Positions 1 to 8,757 are shown, counted from the stretch's first letter. The stretch: DNA of 64,000 nucleotides from UMGS1491 sp944380925 (GCA_944380925.1 CALWJD010000001.1:62001-126000), one strand, 5' to 3'. Notes: generated from the sequence alone by a model not told the origin. Made by a program: numbers and translations.

Positions 1-2
1 TG

Positions 3-881
3 ATAAAAACTTCTGAATTGCTTGCAAGTATCCCCTACGCTTGTATTTCACTTAACTACCAAGAAGCTTATGTTTGGCTTCTTTTTACAATGATACTGAT
101 TGCGTTAACCATAATAATAAAGCCAACTAAGAAAGCATTCACCGTAGCCTCTCTTATATCTGTAAATGCTGCTTTAATATGCATATTCTTGCATCAAATT
201 TTTAATGATAACAAACTTGATGTTTCGTTTGTTCCTTGCAAAGACGGTATTTGCGCCATACTTTCCAAGAATAATCACTTGGCAGTTATTTCGTGCGTTT
301 CGGATAATTCGAAAATTGAAAACATCTCTGACACCATATCGGATTCCTGCACCAAAGATATAGACTACTTAAATTTATATATAGAAAAAAACACAGACGC
401 AAACGCAAAAAAGATACAAGATTTGGTTTATAAATATCCGGTTTCAAATACAGTACTAAATTCAGGCCATTCCATAAAATTTAAAAACAGCAAAAAACAC
501 AATATAACTTTCTATAAATCAAATGCAAAAACAACTTTTTGGGGAGATATATCCGTCACGAATTTAAAAATCGGAAACCACACATATATAAAAATAGACA
601 CGCCAAACATAAACTTTATAATATTTCCAGACGGCGGTAATGCAGAAAAGCTACCTGAAAATTGGAAATCATGTAAAATTTTAGTTGCAAACGGTTTGCC
701 TATTAACTATTCGTGCATAAATTTTGAAAGAGCCATTATATCATCAAACTCAAAGGATTCTTCGGCAAATATCACAAAGCTACTAAAAAATGGAAAAACC
801 GCTTTTTCGCTTTATGATCAAGGTGAAATACACATAAAAGCAAATCAAAAAGGAAACTATAAACTAAGGAGGTTTGCCTAA
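3..881 (+). CDS. ComEC/Rec2-like protein, C-terminal part (cut by window edge)
   Basis: The frame is open to the left edge, so the gene starts outside the window. The visible part begins with two hydrophobic segments and then a soluble domain of about 220 residues. That domain starts with a strand-rich stretch resembling the beginning of the metallo-beta-lactamase-like domain that ends ComEC proteins, which import single-stranded DNA across the membrane. The HxHxDH metal motif is not visible, so this domain looks degenerate. The stop lies just before the holA start and within its ribosome-site region; comEC directly before holA is a common Firmicutes arrangement. The assignment rests on this neighbourhood and the membrane-plus-soluble layout, not on a diagnostic motif. 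It could be another polytopic membrane protein. Confidence 0.5.
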   Translation: MKTSELLASIPYACISLNYQEAYVWLLFTMILIALTIIIKPTKKAFTVASLISVNAALICIFLHQIFNDNKLDVSFVPCKDGICAILSKNNHLAVISCVSDNSKIENISDTISDSCTKDIDYLNLYIEKNTDANAKKIQDLVYKYPVSNTVLNSGHSIKFKNSKKHNITFYKSNAKTTFWGDISVTNLKIGNHTYIKIDTPNINFIIFPDGGNAEKLPENWKSCKILVANGLPINYSCINFERAIISSNSKDSSANITKLLKNGKTAFSLYDQGEIHIKANQKGNYKLRRFA

Positions 882-882
882 A

Positions 883-1914
883 ATGGCAGAACTAAATTAC
901 AAGGAGCTCAAAAAAAGCATCTCTGAAAACACACTCAGTCACGTCTACTTTTTACAAGGGGAGCCCTACCTTGTGAAATATTTTGAAAATCTTTTAAAAA
1001 AGCAAATTTTAGGAAACAAACACAGCGATTTTGATATCGTTTCTTTTAATAGCGAAAACTTAAATTTAGATAAACTTTCCGTAGCGCTTGAAACCTTTCC
1101 CATAGGAGCCCCAAAAAAATGTGTGGTTATTAAAAATCTTCCACTTACTTCTTGGAATACCGAAGATATTAATAAATTTGTGGATATTATTTCCGATATT
1201 CCCGAATTTTCATATCTGATAATATCACAGTACGAAAGTTTATCATCGGCAAAAAATTTTTCAAAAATCAAAAAATTCATTATACAAAATGGTGTTTTTT
1301 CGAATTTTTCAAAAACCGATATACATATCGAAAAGCAACTGGTACTTTGGGCAAAAAAAGAGTTTGGCAAAATATTATCAAACGAAGATGCGGCATATAT
1401 CAAAAAAATGTGTCCCGAGCACAGCATAGGAGCGCTTAAAAACGAACTTAAAAAAATATGCGAATTCGAACATTCCGAAAACATTACAAAAGAATCACTC
1501 GAAATTTTGGTTTCCTCGAAACTTAAAACAAACATATTCAGTTTACCAAAAGCAATACTCGAAAAAAATTCGGAAAAAGCTTTTAAGATACTTGAAGATT
1601 TATTGGGTCAAAAAGAAGAACCCATAGCAATACTTACGATCATAGCAAATGAATACATTGACCTACATAGAGTAAAATGCTTTTTAGATAGCGGCAAAAA
1701 CCCTTCCGAACTTACAAAAATTTACGACTACAAAGGTAAAGAGTTTAGGCTCAAAAATGCAGAAAAGAAATGCAGATATATGAGCACTGACGATATTAAA
1801 GCATCACTTAGTTATATATTGGAAGCAGATACCAAACTAAAAACCACGTCGTTAAACCCCAGTTTAGTACTTTCCGAGCTAATAACAAAACTTATTTTAA
1901 AAAATAATAATTAA
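883..1914 (+). CDS. holA: DNA polymerase III delta subunit
   Basis: The delta subunit of the clamp loader opens the sliding clamp and works with the DnaX product, whose gene is at 18292. The protein is about 343 residues, usual for the family, and starts with the typical layout: a lysine-rich helix, then HVYFLQGEPYLVKYF, matching the N-terminal nucleotide-binding-like fold (the GEE/GEP-xxL motif). The C-terminal part is helical, as in the collar domain. I chose ATG 883 because AAGGAGG at 866-872 lies ten bases before it; a TTG at 874 in the same frame is too close to that site. The gene follows the ComEC-like gene almost without a gap. Confidence 0.9.
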   Translation: MAELNYKELKKSISENTLSHVYFLQGEPYLVKYFENLLKKQILGNKHSDFDIVSFNSENLNLDKLSVALETFPIGAPKKCVVIKNLPLTSWNTEDINKFVDIISDIPEFSYLIISQYESLSSAKNFSKIKKFIIQNGVFSNFSKTDIHIEKQLVLWAKKEFGKILSNEDAAYIKKMCPEHSIGALKNELKKICEFEHSENITKESLEILVSSKLKTNIFSLPKAILEKNSEKAFKILEDLLGQKEEPIAILTIIANEYIDLHRVKCFLDSGKNPSELTKIYDYKGKEFRLKNAEKKCRYMSTDDIKASLSYILEADTKLKTTSLNPSLVLSELITKLILKNNN

Positions 1915-1987
1915 TTTAAAATTTTTTATTTGATTTAACGCTTTATAAATGGTAGACTATCTAAGTGATTTTATGGAGGGATGTATT

Positions 1988-3388
1988 TTGGAAAGTTTAA
2001 GTTTAATTTTAGACAACATAAGCACGAATATATACGTTTATGTTACCATGTGGGTGCTCGGATTTTGCGGTTTATATTTTTCGTTTAAATTAAAATTCGC
2101 GCAAGTCTGGCTCTTACCGGATTCAGTCAAATATTTGAAGGAAAAATCCCATAAAGGCAGTGTTTCATCGTTTCAAGCTATCATGACGTGCACAGCTTCA
2201 AAGGTCGGAACAGCGAATATAGCAGGAGTTGCCACGGCAGTTGTTGTCGGAGGACCCGGCGCAATATTTTGGATGTGGCTTATGGCGCTTATCGGCTCGG
2301 CTTCTTCCATCGTTGAAGCAACGCTTGCTCAAATGTATAAGGTAAAAGAAAAAAATAGCGGTTTATTTATCGGCGGACCTGCTTACTACATAAGAGATGC
2401 CCTTGGCAAAAAGAAACTCGGCATTTTGTTTGCTTCACTGCTTACATTTTGTTACATGCTTGCTTTTAATATGTTGCAAGCTAATAATATGTCCACAGCA
2501 TTTGAATATTTCATACCAAATTACCGCTCCGGCATATGGCCTTGGGTAATTGGTATAGTATTTTCAGGATTGGTGGCGTGCGTGGTTTTTGGAGGAATAT
2601 ATAGAATAAGTTTTGTATCTTCCTACTTAGTTCCAACAATGGCATCTGTTTACTTACTGGTTGGACTTTACATAATAATTACGAACATAACGGAAATGCC
2701 CAGAATATTGGGAATAATATTTAAAGATGCTTTTGATTTCCAATCCATAACCGGAGGATTTGCCGGAAGTGTGGTACTTTTGGGAATAAAAAGAGGATTG
2801 CTTTCAAACGAAGCCGGTATGGGAAGTGCACCGAACTCAGCGGCAACGGCGGACACTTCACACCCTGCAAAGCAAGGCGTTATGCAAATACTATCGGTTG
2901 GAATAGATACTATTTTAATATGTTCAACCTCTGCGTTTATAATTTTACTCTCTAAAACTCCTATGGACCCAAAAATGGAAGGAATACCGCTGATGCAGGC
3001 AGCTATAAGCTCACAGGTTGGCGTTTGGGGAAGATACTTTGTTACTGTTTCTATCATATGTTTTGCTTTTTCGGCTGTTATCGGAAACTTTGGAATTTCC
3101 GAGCCAAATGTACTATTTATAAAGGATAGCAAAAAAGTTTTAAATACTTTGAAAGTTATATGTATACTGGGCGTTTGCGGCGGCTGCATACTCGACCCAA
3201 AAGTTGTTTGGAATTTGGCAGACATCGCAATGGCACTGCTTGCCGTGGTAAACTTAGTTTCTATCACAATGCTAAGCAAAAAATTTTCCCTTTGCTTCAG
3301 CGACTATCTAAAACAAAGAAAATCCAAAGAAGAACTTACATTTAATGCGCCCAAGTGCGGCATAACAGATACAACCTTATGGAAATAA
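1988..3388 (+). CDS. Alanine/glycine:sodium symporter (AGCS family)
   Basis: An integral membrane symporter that takes up alanine or glycine with sodium. The family signature is visible near the N-terminus: CTASKVGTANIAGVATA followed by VVVGGPGAIFWMW. About ten hydrophobic segments follow, with the conserved GLLSNEAGMGSAPNSAATA stretch in the middle of the protein. The length of about 466 residues is normal. The frame is open from ATG 1949, but TGGAGGG at 1974-1980 points to TTG 1988 as the start; ATG 1973 overlaps that site. A strong terminator follows at 3406. The gene lies 73 bases after holA and may be transcribed with it, although substrate and neighbours are unrelated. Whether the substrate is alanine or glycine cannot be told from sequence. 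Confidence 0.9.
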   Translation: MESLSLILDNISTNIYVYVTMWVLGFCGLYFSFKLKFAQVWLLPDSVKYLKEKSHKGSVSSFQAIMTCTASKVGTANIAGVATAVVVGGPGAIFWMWLMALIGSASSIVEATLAQMYKVKEKNSGLFIGGPAYYIRDALGKKKLGILFASLLTFCYMLAFNMLQANNMSTAFEYFIPNYRSGIWPWVIGIVFSGLVACVVFGGIYRISFVSSYLVPTMASVYLLVGLYIIITNITEMPRILGIIFKDAFDFQSITGGFAGSVVLLGIKRGLLSNEAGMGSAPNSAATADTSHPAKQGVMQILSVGIDTILICSTSAFIILLSKTPMDPKMEGIPLMQAAISSQVGVWGRYFVTVSIICFAFSAVIGNFGISEPNVLFIKDSKKVLNTLKVICILGVCGGCILDPKVVWNLADIAMALLAVVNLVSITMLSKKFSLCFSDYLKQRKSKEELTFNAPKCGITDTTLWK

Positions 3389-3405
3389 AATAGTGAAAGC
3401 ATAAC

Positions 3406-3440
3406 ACACCCCTCTCGCCTTGGCCGAGGGGTGTTTATTT
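3406..3440 (+). terminator. Rho-independent terminator after the symporter gene
   Basis: A perfect nine-base-pair stem, ACACCCCTC (3406-3414) with GAGGGGTGT (3426-3434), is followed by a T-rich tail. It lies 17 bases after the symporter stop. Confidence 0.85.
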
Positions 3441-3651
3441 AATAGATAAAACAGATTAGAACCCTATTTTTCACCAGCCGTCCTTGAAAATGGCAATACA
3501 CCATATAAATATTTACAACTTCACTTATATAACAGTGCATTGTTATTTCCCAACTTCATGTAACGTACTGCTTTTTTGGTTCAGTATATTATGTTTCTAC
3601 TTATTACACAGACATACCACTAACACACACAATTACAGCATATTTTTTTGC

Positions 3652-3679
3652 ATAAAAAATTGAGGCATTAAAGCCTCAA
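3652..3679 (-). terminator. Rho-independent terminator of the small minus-strand gene
   Basis: Read on the minus strand, TTGAGGC, a six-base loop and GCCTCAA are followed by six T. It lies about 50 bases beyond the stop of the minus-strand gene at 3732. The 210 bases between this and the symporter terminator (3441-3651) are AT-rich, and I see no gene in them. Confidence 0.75.
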
Positions 3680-3731
3680 CCTTAAAATTAAAATATATCG
3701 CTTTTTATAAAATTTTAAATATAAAGACGAA

Positions 3732-4049
3732 TTATAACGCTTCCACTTGCTCGTTTAAATAACGTTTTACCAACTTATGCACTCCAAAAAGATGTAAAGT
3801 TTTTATACCAACCGGAATTTCCGGACTCTCTATTAATATTTGATTTTCGCGCGGACCAACCCTGCTTAGCGTAACCCTTACGTTAAAATCATAAGGCGGT
3901 TCGGATAAGTCATCTGTACATTTAAATATATTTCTTCCAGTTGTAGGTACATGCTCGTTATATTTAAAAACGATATTTTTAACCTTCAAGTCTCTAGTGA
4001 GCCACACGTCAAGCCCCAAAAGGCCCTCCTCAAATAATCTCGCCGCCAT
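3732..4049 (-). CDS. Hypothetical protein, probably the 3' part of a gene cut by a stop codon
   Basis: I do not recognise this 105-residue protein. It has alternating strand-like segments (for example DFNVRVTLSRVG and NQILIESPEIPVG) and a basic C-terminal helix, so a small beta-rich fold is likely. There is no signal peptide. The ATG at 4049 has only a weak AAGGA before it. The same frame continues upstream through a TAA at 4062-4064 into a 27-codon stretch that does have a good ribosome site. The simplest reading is one gene of about 136 codons with a nonsense codon at codon 28; the alternative is a genuine short protein translated on its own. A terminator lies just downstream at 3652. Confidence 0.5.
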   Translation of the reverse strand: MAARLFEEGLLGLDVWLTRDLKVKNIVFKYNEHVPTTGRNIFKCTDDLSEPPYDFNVRVTLSRVGPRENQILIESPEIPVGIKTLHLFGVHKLVKRYLNEQVEAL

Positions 4050-4061
4050 TTCCTTCGTGTT

Positions 4062-4145
4062 TTAAGGACAAATATTTCCATGACCATCCGAATACTGCCT
4101 TTCAGGCTTGTACCTTTCAAAACCTTCCACTATAAAATTAATCAT
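4062..4145 (-). pseudogene. 27-codon 5' fragment in frame with the gene at 3732
   Basis: ATG 4145 is preceded by a strong GGGAGGGATT site (about 4149-4158). The 27 codons end in TAA at 4062-4064. Four sense codons later, in the same frame, comes the ATG of the 105-residue gene. The good ribosome site here and the poor one downstream argue that this was the original start. A short upstream regulatory peptide is possible but less likely. The ribosome site ends near 4158, and from there to 4605 there is no convincing gene, only a small hairpin at 4295-4315. Confidence 0.45.
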
Positions 4146-4294
4146 AAATAATCCCTCCCAAAAAATTTCTTAAGCCTCACATCAACAGCTCAACCATATT
4201 AAATATATTATATAAAATATTGTCAATATAATTTATAAAATTATGATCAGTATATTATATAATTACAATTTATGTTTTATAGTTAGCAAAAAGC

Positions 4295-4315
4295 AACCAC
4301 CTCCTAAGTGGTTTA
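4295..4315 (-). terminator. Possible weak terminator hairpin in the 4.16-4.6 kb gap
   Basis: On the minus strand AACCAC, a seven-base loop and GTGGTT are followed by GCTTTTTGC. It is about 300 bases beyond the end of the Nif11-type gene, so its role is uncertain. Nothing else is evident in this AT-rich gap. Confidence 0.35.
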
Positions 4316-4605
4316 CATTTCATATCAAAAGAAGTTTTTACATCTCTCTTGCATTGCGTAACCCACCAACAAGCCAACACTACCGCCACATAAATTTCAA
4401 ATAAAATATAAATAACTTTATTCAAAAAAGATAAAGCTATCTGCTTTCAAGGTCGAGCTAAACTTAAATTAAGTGTTTTTTACCTTCAAGCAGTCTTCTC
4501 TTATTTTCAAAATATCCATACGATATATTTATTTACCGTGTTCTTCCTCTCACCTAAATTTGCAGGTGCCATACTAAACACCTAATACTATAAATATTTA
4601 CTATT

Positions 4606-4956
4606 TTATAACTTTCTATGTTCCAAAAATGCAGAAAGGATTAGATTTCCGGCAGTCTTTTCGTGTTTTGAGTCAGCACTACCGAGCGATTTACTGATCT
4701 TAACCCATTTATCCGATCCGCCGTTTCTACCTCCGGCAATGTATCTAAGCTCGTCATCCGGTATCTCATCATCACCGTACTCCAGGCTATTAATAACCGA
4801 CGAGATTTCCTCATCAAATTCTTCCTCGCTGTAATCAAGCCCTGCATCTTTACAGTACTGATAAATCTCATCTATCTCGTCCATAGTGGCAAACTCCTTG
4901 GCCATCTCATCATTTTGTGCAATCTCTTCTACAACACTATTAAGTGAACGCGTCAT
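4606..4956 (-). CDS. Nif11-type leader peptide precursor (putative RiPP or exported peptide)
   Basis: The 116-residue product is acidic for its first 72 residues and shows the pattern of Nif11-class leaders: a helical MTRSLNSVVEEIAQNDEM start, a second acidic helix with YSEEEFDEE, and the end DDELRYIAGG, a classic double-glycine cleavage site. A core of about 40 residues rich in Ser, Gly and Lys follows the GG; it has no cysteine, so lanthionine rings are unlikely. Such leaders guide modifying enzymes and are removed by C39-type peptidase transporters. None of those genes lies in this window, so it is an orphan here. AGGGAGG precedes the ATG, and a near-consensus promoter lies at 4997-5025. 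The function of the core is unknown. Confidence 0.7.
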   Translation of the reverse strand: MTRSLNSVVEEIAQNDEMAKEFATMDEIDEIYQYCKDAGLDYSEEEFDEEISSVINSLEYGDDEIPDDELRYIAGGRNGGSDKWVKISKSLGSADSKHEKTAGNLILSAFLEHRKL

Positions 4957-4996
4957 AAAATTACCTCCCTAAAACATTCATATACTTGTTTTGTAA

Positions 4997-5025
4997 ATAA
5001 TACACTAACAAATGTTTTACGTCAA
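4997..5025 (-). promoter_or_regulatory. Sigma-A-type promoter of the Nif11-type gene
   Basis: On the minus strand TTGACG (5025-5020), a 17-base spacer and TATTAT (5002-4997) form a near-consensus vegetative promoter about 40 bases before the start codon. Confidence 0.7.
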
Positions 5026-5080
5026 TCTTTTTATAATAATTTCTAATAATTTTTGTGCGCTGTTATATGTTTCTTATACG

Positions 5081-5089
5081 TGGTATAAT
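5081..5089 (+). promoter_or_regulatory. Extended -10 element before ruvC
   Basis: TGG followed by TATAAT (5084-5089) is an extended -10 box; no good -35 is seen. The start codon is 20 bases further on, so the leader would be very short. Confidence 0.5.
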
Positions 5090-5108
5090 TGAGAGGCGAG
5101 GTGAATAT

Positions 5109-5618
5109 ATGATAATACTTGGAATAGATCCCGGATATGCTATTGTGGGATACGGGGTAATAGAATTTAAAAACGGAATTTTTAGCCCCATAAATTATGG
5201 CGCTATACTTACAAAAGCAAATGATAATTTTTGCAATCGTCTTAAAATAATACATAGCGAAATATCGGAAATTATAAAAAAATATGCGCCAAACGCAAGC
5301 GCAGTGGAAAAGCTTTATTTTCAAAACAATCATAAAACCGCAATAGACGTGGCTCAGGCAAGGGGCGTTACCATACTTGCTCTAAAACAAAATGACATAC
5401 CAATATTTGAATATACTCCGCTCCAAGTAAAAACAACGATAACAGGCTACGGAAAGGCGCAAAAAAAACAGGTAATGCTTGCAACGCAGCGGCTGCTAAA
5501 ATTAAAAGAAATTCCAAAACCCGATGACGCTGCAGACGCTTTGGCAATTGCTGTTTGCCATGCAAATTCTCTGGGATTTCAAAATATAAATTCTTATATT
5601 CAAAAGATAACCGGATAG
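5109..5618 (+). CDS. ruvC: Crossover junction endodeoxyribonuclease RuvC
   Basis: RuvC cuts Holliday junctions after RuvAB branch migration. The protein of 169 residues has the four acidic active-site positions of the family: Asp7 in LGIDPG, Glu in AVEKLYF, and the paired Asp in KPDDAADALA near the C-terminus. The frame is open from ATG 5055, but ATG 5109 gives the family N-terminus MIILGIDPG and has GAGGCGAGGTG a few bases before it. It begins the ruvC-ruvA-ruvB cluster; ruvA starts 39 bases downstream behind its own ribosome site. Confidence 0.96.
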   Translation: MIILGIDPGYAIVGYGVIEFKNGIFSPINYGAILTKANDNFCNRLKIIHSEISEIIKKYAPNASAVEKLYFQNNHKTAIDVAQARGVTILALKQNDIPIFEYTPLQVKTTITGYGKAQKKQVMLATQRLLKLKEIPKPDDAADALAIAVCHANSLGFQNINSYIQKITG

Positions 5619-5657
5619 AATATATAAATATAGTACATATAGTTTTAAGGAGACATC

Positions 5658-6260
5658 ATGATTTACAGTCTTAAAGGGGTTCTGATTGCAAGCGAAAGCA
5701 ATTATATAGTGGTAGAATGTATGGGAGTTGGATATAAGTGCCTGACCTCCTACAATACCCAAAATCGCTTTTTTAATAAATTAAATAAAGAGGTTTTTGT
5801 GTATACTCATTTAAATATAAGGCAAGATGCGGTCGATTTATTTGGCTTTGAAAGCTCACAAGAACTTGCATGCTTTAAACTTTTAACGTCAGTTTCGGGA
5901 GTAGGCCCCAAAGCGGCACTTTCTGTTCTTTCGCAGTTTACCCCCGAGAAAATATCCATGATTATTTCAGCAAGTGACAGCAAAAGCCTAACAAGCGTCC
6001 CCGGCATAGGAGCAAAAACTGCACAAAGAATAGTTTTGGAATTAAAAGATAAATTAAATAATAAATTTTATAAAAGCTCTTTTTCACCTTCGGAAACCAC
6101 CGTATCACCGGATAACACAAAAATTACGGAAGCGATGAATGCTCTTGGTGTGCTTGGATATTCAAGAGCAGACGTTTTACCGATTCTTTCGGAAATGGAT
6201 GCAGATATGCGAGTTGAAGAAATGATACAAAAAACATTAAAAACTTTGGGTAAAAAGTAA
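5658..6260 (+). CDS. ruvA: Holliday junction branch migration protein RuvA
   Basis: RuvA binds four-way junctions as a tetramer and recruits the RuvB motor. The 200-residue product has the N-terminal OB-fold (MIYSLKGVLI through VYTHLNIRQDAVDLFGF), two helix-hairpin-helix motifs (SVSGVGPKAALSVL and SVPGIGAKTAQRI), and after a linker the small C-terminal RuvB-contacting domain (ITEAMNALGVLGYSRADV). Length is normal. AAGGAGAC precedes the ATG by a usual distance. It lies between ruvC and ruvB, and the three are probably one transcript. Confidence 0.97.
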   Translation: MIYSLKGVLIASESNYIVVECMGVGYKCLTSYNTQNRFFNKLNKEVFVYTHLNIRQDAVDLFGFESSQELACFKLLTSVSGVGPKAALSVLSQFTPEKISMIISASDSKSLTSVPGIGAKTAQRIVLELKDKLNNKFYKSSFSPSETTVSPDNTKITEAMNALGVLGYSRADVLPILSEMDADMRVEEMIQKTLKTLGKK

Positions 6261-6277
6261 AAAAGGAAGTGATTTAA

Positions 6278-7321
6278 GTGATTTTGGAGCAAGACGAAAG
6301 ATTAATTGAGCCAAGCGAAATTTCAGAAGATAATGATAATCCGCTAAGACCGCAAACGTTAGATGAATATATAGGGCAAGAAAAAGTAAAAGAAAATTTA
6401 AAGATATTTATAGATGCTGCAAAAATACGAAAAGAACCCCTCGACCACGTTCTTCTTTACGGTCCTCCGGGTCTTGGTAAAACCACACTTTCCATGATAA
6501 TTGCCAAAGAACTCGGAGTGAATATAAGAATAACTTCCGGCCCAGCGATAGAAAAACCGGGAGATTTAGCAGCGCTCCTTTCGAACCTTTCGGAAGGTGA
6601 TGTGCTTTTCATAGACGAAATTCACAGGCTTTCTCGTAACGTTGAAGAAATTTTATATCCCGCCATGGAGGATTTCGCAATAGATATCGTAACAGGAAAA
6701 GGGCAGATGGCAACTTCTTACCATTTACCCTTGCCAAAATTCACATTAATCGGTGCAACCACAAGAGCGGGGCAATTAACCGCTCCTCTGCGCGATAGAT
6801 TTGGGGTACTTTTAAGGCTCGAAATGTATACCCCAAAAGAACTTGCAAAAATCGTAAAACGAAGCGCATCTATTTTAAAATCAGATATCACGGATGATGG
6901 CGCTTTGGAAATAGCTTCTCGCTCAAGGGGCACCCCGAGAATTGCAAACAGACTCCTTAAACGTGTCAGAGATTTTGCGCAAGTAAATGGCTCAAATATA
7001 AATTGTGAGATAGCGAAAGAAGCTCTCAAAAAATTAGATATTGATAAACTTGGTTTAGATGCAAACGATAGACGTTTGCTTGGAACCATGATAAAATATT
7101 ATGGTGGCGGTCCGGTAGGCCTTGAAACTTTGGCGGCCGCAATCGGCGAAGAATCCGTAACTATCGAAGATGTATATGAACCATTTTTGATACAAATAGG
7201 TTTTTTAAGCAGAACTCCGCGCGGAAGATGCGTAACCCCTCTTGCCTATAATCATTTGGGTATACCTATCCCTGCGCAAAATGATTCTGCGGTAAATACT
7301 GCTCAACTAACTTTTGAATAA
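6278..7321 (+). CDS. ruvB: Holliday junction branch migration ATPase RuvB
   Basis: A hexameric AAA+ motor that drives branch migration with RuvA. The 347-residue product shows the RuvB start (LRPQTLDEYIGQEKVKENL), Walker A GPPGLGKTT, Walker B LFIDEIHRL, sensor 1 IGATTRAG, the arginine finger in PLRDRFG, and the C-terminal winged helix with GGGPVGLETLAAAIGEE. The start is GTG 6278, with AAGGAAGTG before it. It follows ruvA by 17 bases and precedes glmM by 29. Confidence 0.97.
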   Translation: MILEQDERLIEPSEISEDNDNPLRPQTLDEYIGQEKVKENLKIFIDAAKIRKEPLDHVLLYGPPGLGKTTLSMIIAKELGVNIRITSGPAIEKPGDLAALLSNLSEGDVLFIDEIHRLSRNVEEILYPAMEDFAIDIVTGKGQMATSYHLPLPKFTLIGATTRAGQLTAPLRDRFGVLLRLEMYTPKELAKIVKRSASILKSDITDDGALEIASRSRGTPRIANRLLKRVRDFAQVNGSNINCEIAKEALKKLDIDKLGLDANDRRLLGTMIKYYGGGPVGLETLAAAIGEESVTIEDVYEPFLIQIGFLSRTPRGRCVTPLAYNHLGIPIPAQNDSAVNTAQLTFE

Positions 7322-7350
7322 ATAAACAGCAAGAGAAAGGTGCAATATAA

Positions 7351-8697
7351 ATGGGAAACTTTTTTGGAACAGATGGCGTAAGAGGAATCGCAAATCAGGA
7401 GCTTTCTTGCGAACTTGCCATAAAGATAGGTAAATCCGCCGCACAGGTGCTAACCGGGGATTGCGGACATCAGGCAAAAATATTAATAGGTAAAGATACA
7501 AGACTTTCTTCTGATATGCTTGAATCTGCCCTTTTATCAGGCATTTGTTCGGTTGGAGCCGTGGGTATTTCTATTGGAGTCATACCAACCCCGGCAGTTG
7601 CATATCTAGTCAAAAAATATAAAGCTGATGCGGGAATTATGATTTCTGCTTCACACAATTCGTTTGAATTTAATGGAATAAAGCTTTTTGATAAAAATGG
7701 CTATAAGCTACCGGATGATATAGAAAATCAAATCGAAGAATTAATATTACACCCCGAAAAAATCAAATTGCCGGAAGATTACTCCAAAATAGGTAAAATC
7801 GTTAAAAATAAAAACGCAAAAGATGATTATATCGAATATATTGCATCTACCTCAAAACAAATAGATAAAAACCTAAAAATAGCCATTGATTGCTCAAATG
7901 GTTCAGCCTCTGCAACGGCTGAAAAGCTATTTAAAAAACTGGATTTAAATCCAAGCATTCTATTTAGTAACCCCAACGGAATAAATATTAACGATAATTG
8001 CGGTTCAACGACGCTCGAAAATTTAATAAAATACGTAAAAGAAAACAAGTGTGATTTAGGGATAGCTTTTGACGGAGATGCCGACCGTTGTTTAATGGTT
8101 GATGATTTAGGAAATATAATAGATGGCGATGCCATAATCGCAATATGCGCACAAAGCATGAAGTCTGAGAAAAAACTAAAAAATAACACTTTGGTTGGGA
8201 CTATAATGTCCAATTTGGGGCTCAAAAAGTTTTGTAAGCAAAATGATATTAATTTTTCAGAAACCAAAGTTGGAGACCGCTATGTTTTAGAACGCATGAA
8301 GCAGGAAGGATACATTATAGGCGGCGAACAATCAGGGCACGTTATATTTCTTGATTACTCAACCACCGGAGACGGCGAGCTTACGGCAGTGCAGTTTCTA
8401 AATGTTCTTTCAAAGAGCCACAAAAGAGCTTCCGAACTTAACAGCTTAGTTAAAAAGTACCCGCAAAAATCCACAACCGTCAACATACAAAGAAGCCAAA
8501 AGGGGCTTTTATTAAAAAATGACGTAATAATGAATTTTATAAACAACAAAAACAAAGAGCTCGGAAGCTCCGGAAGATTAGTAATAAGAGAATCAGGTAC
8601 AGAACCGAAAATAAGAATAATGGCAGAACTCGGCGATGAAAGCAAACTCGAGCAGCTATTAAACGAAGCCAAAAAGTTAATTTCTGAGAATATATAA
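7351..8697 (+). CDS. glmM: Phosphoglucosamine mutase
   Basis: GlmM converts glucosamine-6-phosphate to glucosamine-1-phosphate for UDP-GlcNAc and peptidoglycan. The 448-residue protein starts with FGTDGVRG, has the phosphoserine loop MISASHNSFEFNGIKLF near residue 100, the magnesium loop AFDGDADRC, the sugar-specificity loop GGEQSGHV and the phosphate-binding RESGTEPKIR near the end. AGAGAAAGG precedes the ATG. In many Firmicutes glmM follows cdaA-cdaR; here those genes are 30 kb away and glmM follows ruvB. Confidence 0.96.
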   Translation: MGNFFGTDGVRGIANQELSCELAIKIGKSAAQVLTGDCGHQAKILIGKDTRLSSDMLESALLSGICSVGAVGISIGVIPTPAVAYLVKKYKADAGIMISASHNSFEFNGIKLFDKNGYKLPDDIENQIEELILHPEKIKLPEDYSKIGKIVKNKNAKDDYIEYIASTSKQIDKNLKIAIDCSNGSASATAEKLFKKLDLNPSILFSNPNGININDNCGSTTLENLIKYVKENKCDLGIAFDGDADRCLMVDDLGNIIDGDAIIAICAQSMKSEKKLKNNTLVGTIMSNLGLKKFCKQNDINFSETKVGDRYVLERMKQEGYIIGGEQSGHVIFLDYSTTGDGELTAVQFLNVLSKSHKRASELNSLVKKYPQKSTTVNIQRSQKGLLLKNDVIMNFINNKNKELGSSGRLVIRESGTEPKIRIMAELGDESKLEQLLNEAKKLISENI

Positions 8698-8757
8698 AAG
8701 GCTTTTATGATATCTAAGTAACCACATACTGAAAGGATTTTAAAAAACTAATTTAAC

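Noticed and set aside
1915..1987. A riboswitch before the symporter gene
   Set aside because: The gap after holA is too short and has no stem matching a known aptamer.
2668..3279. A 203-codon open frame antisense to the symporter gene
   Set aside because: It mirrors the hydrophobic codons of the real gene, lacks a ribosome site, and its product has no motif.
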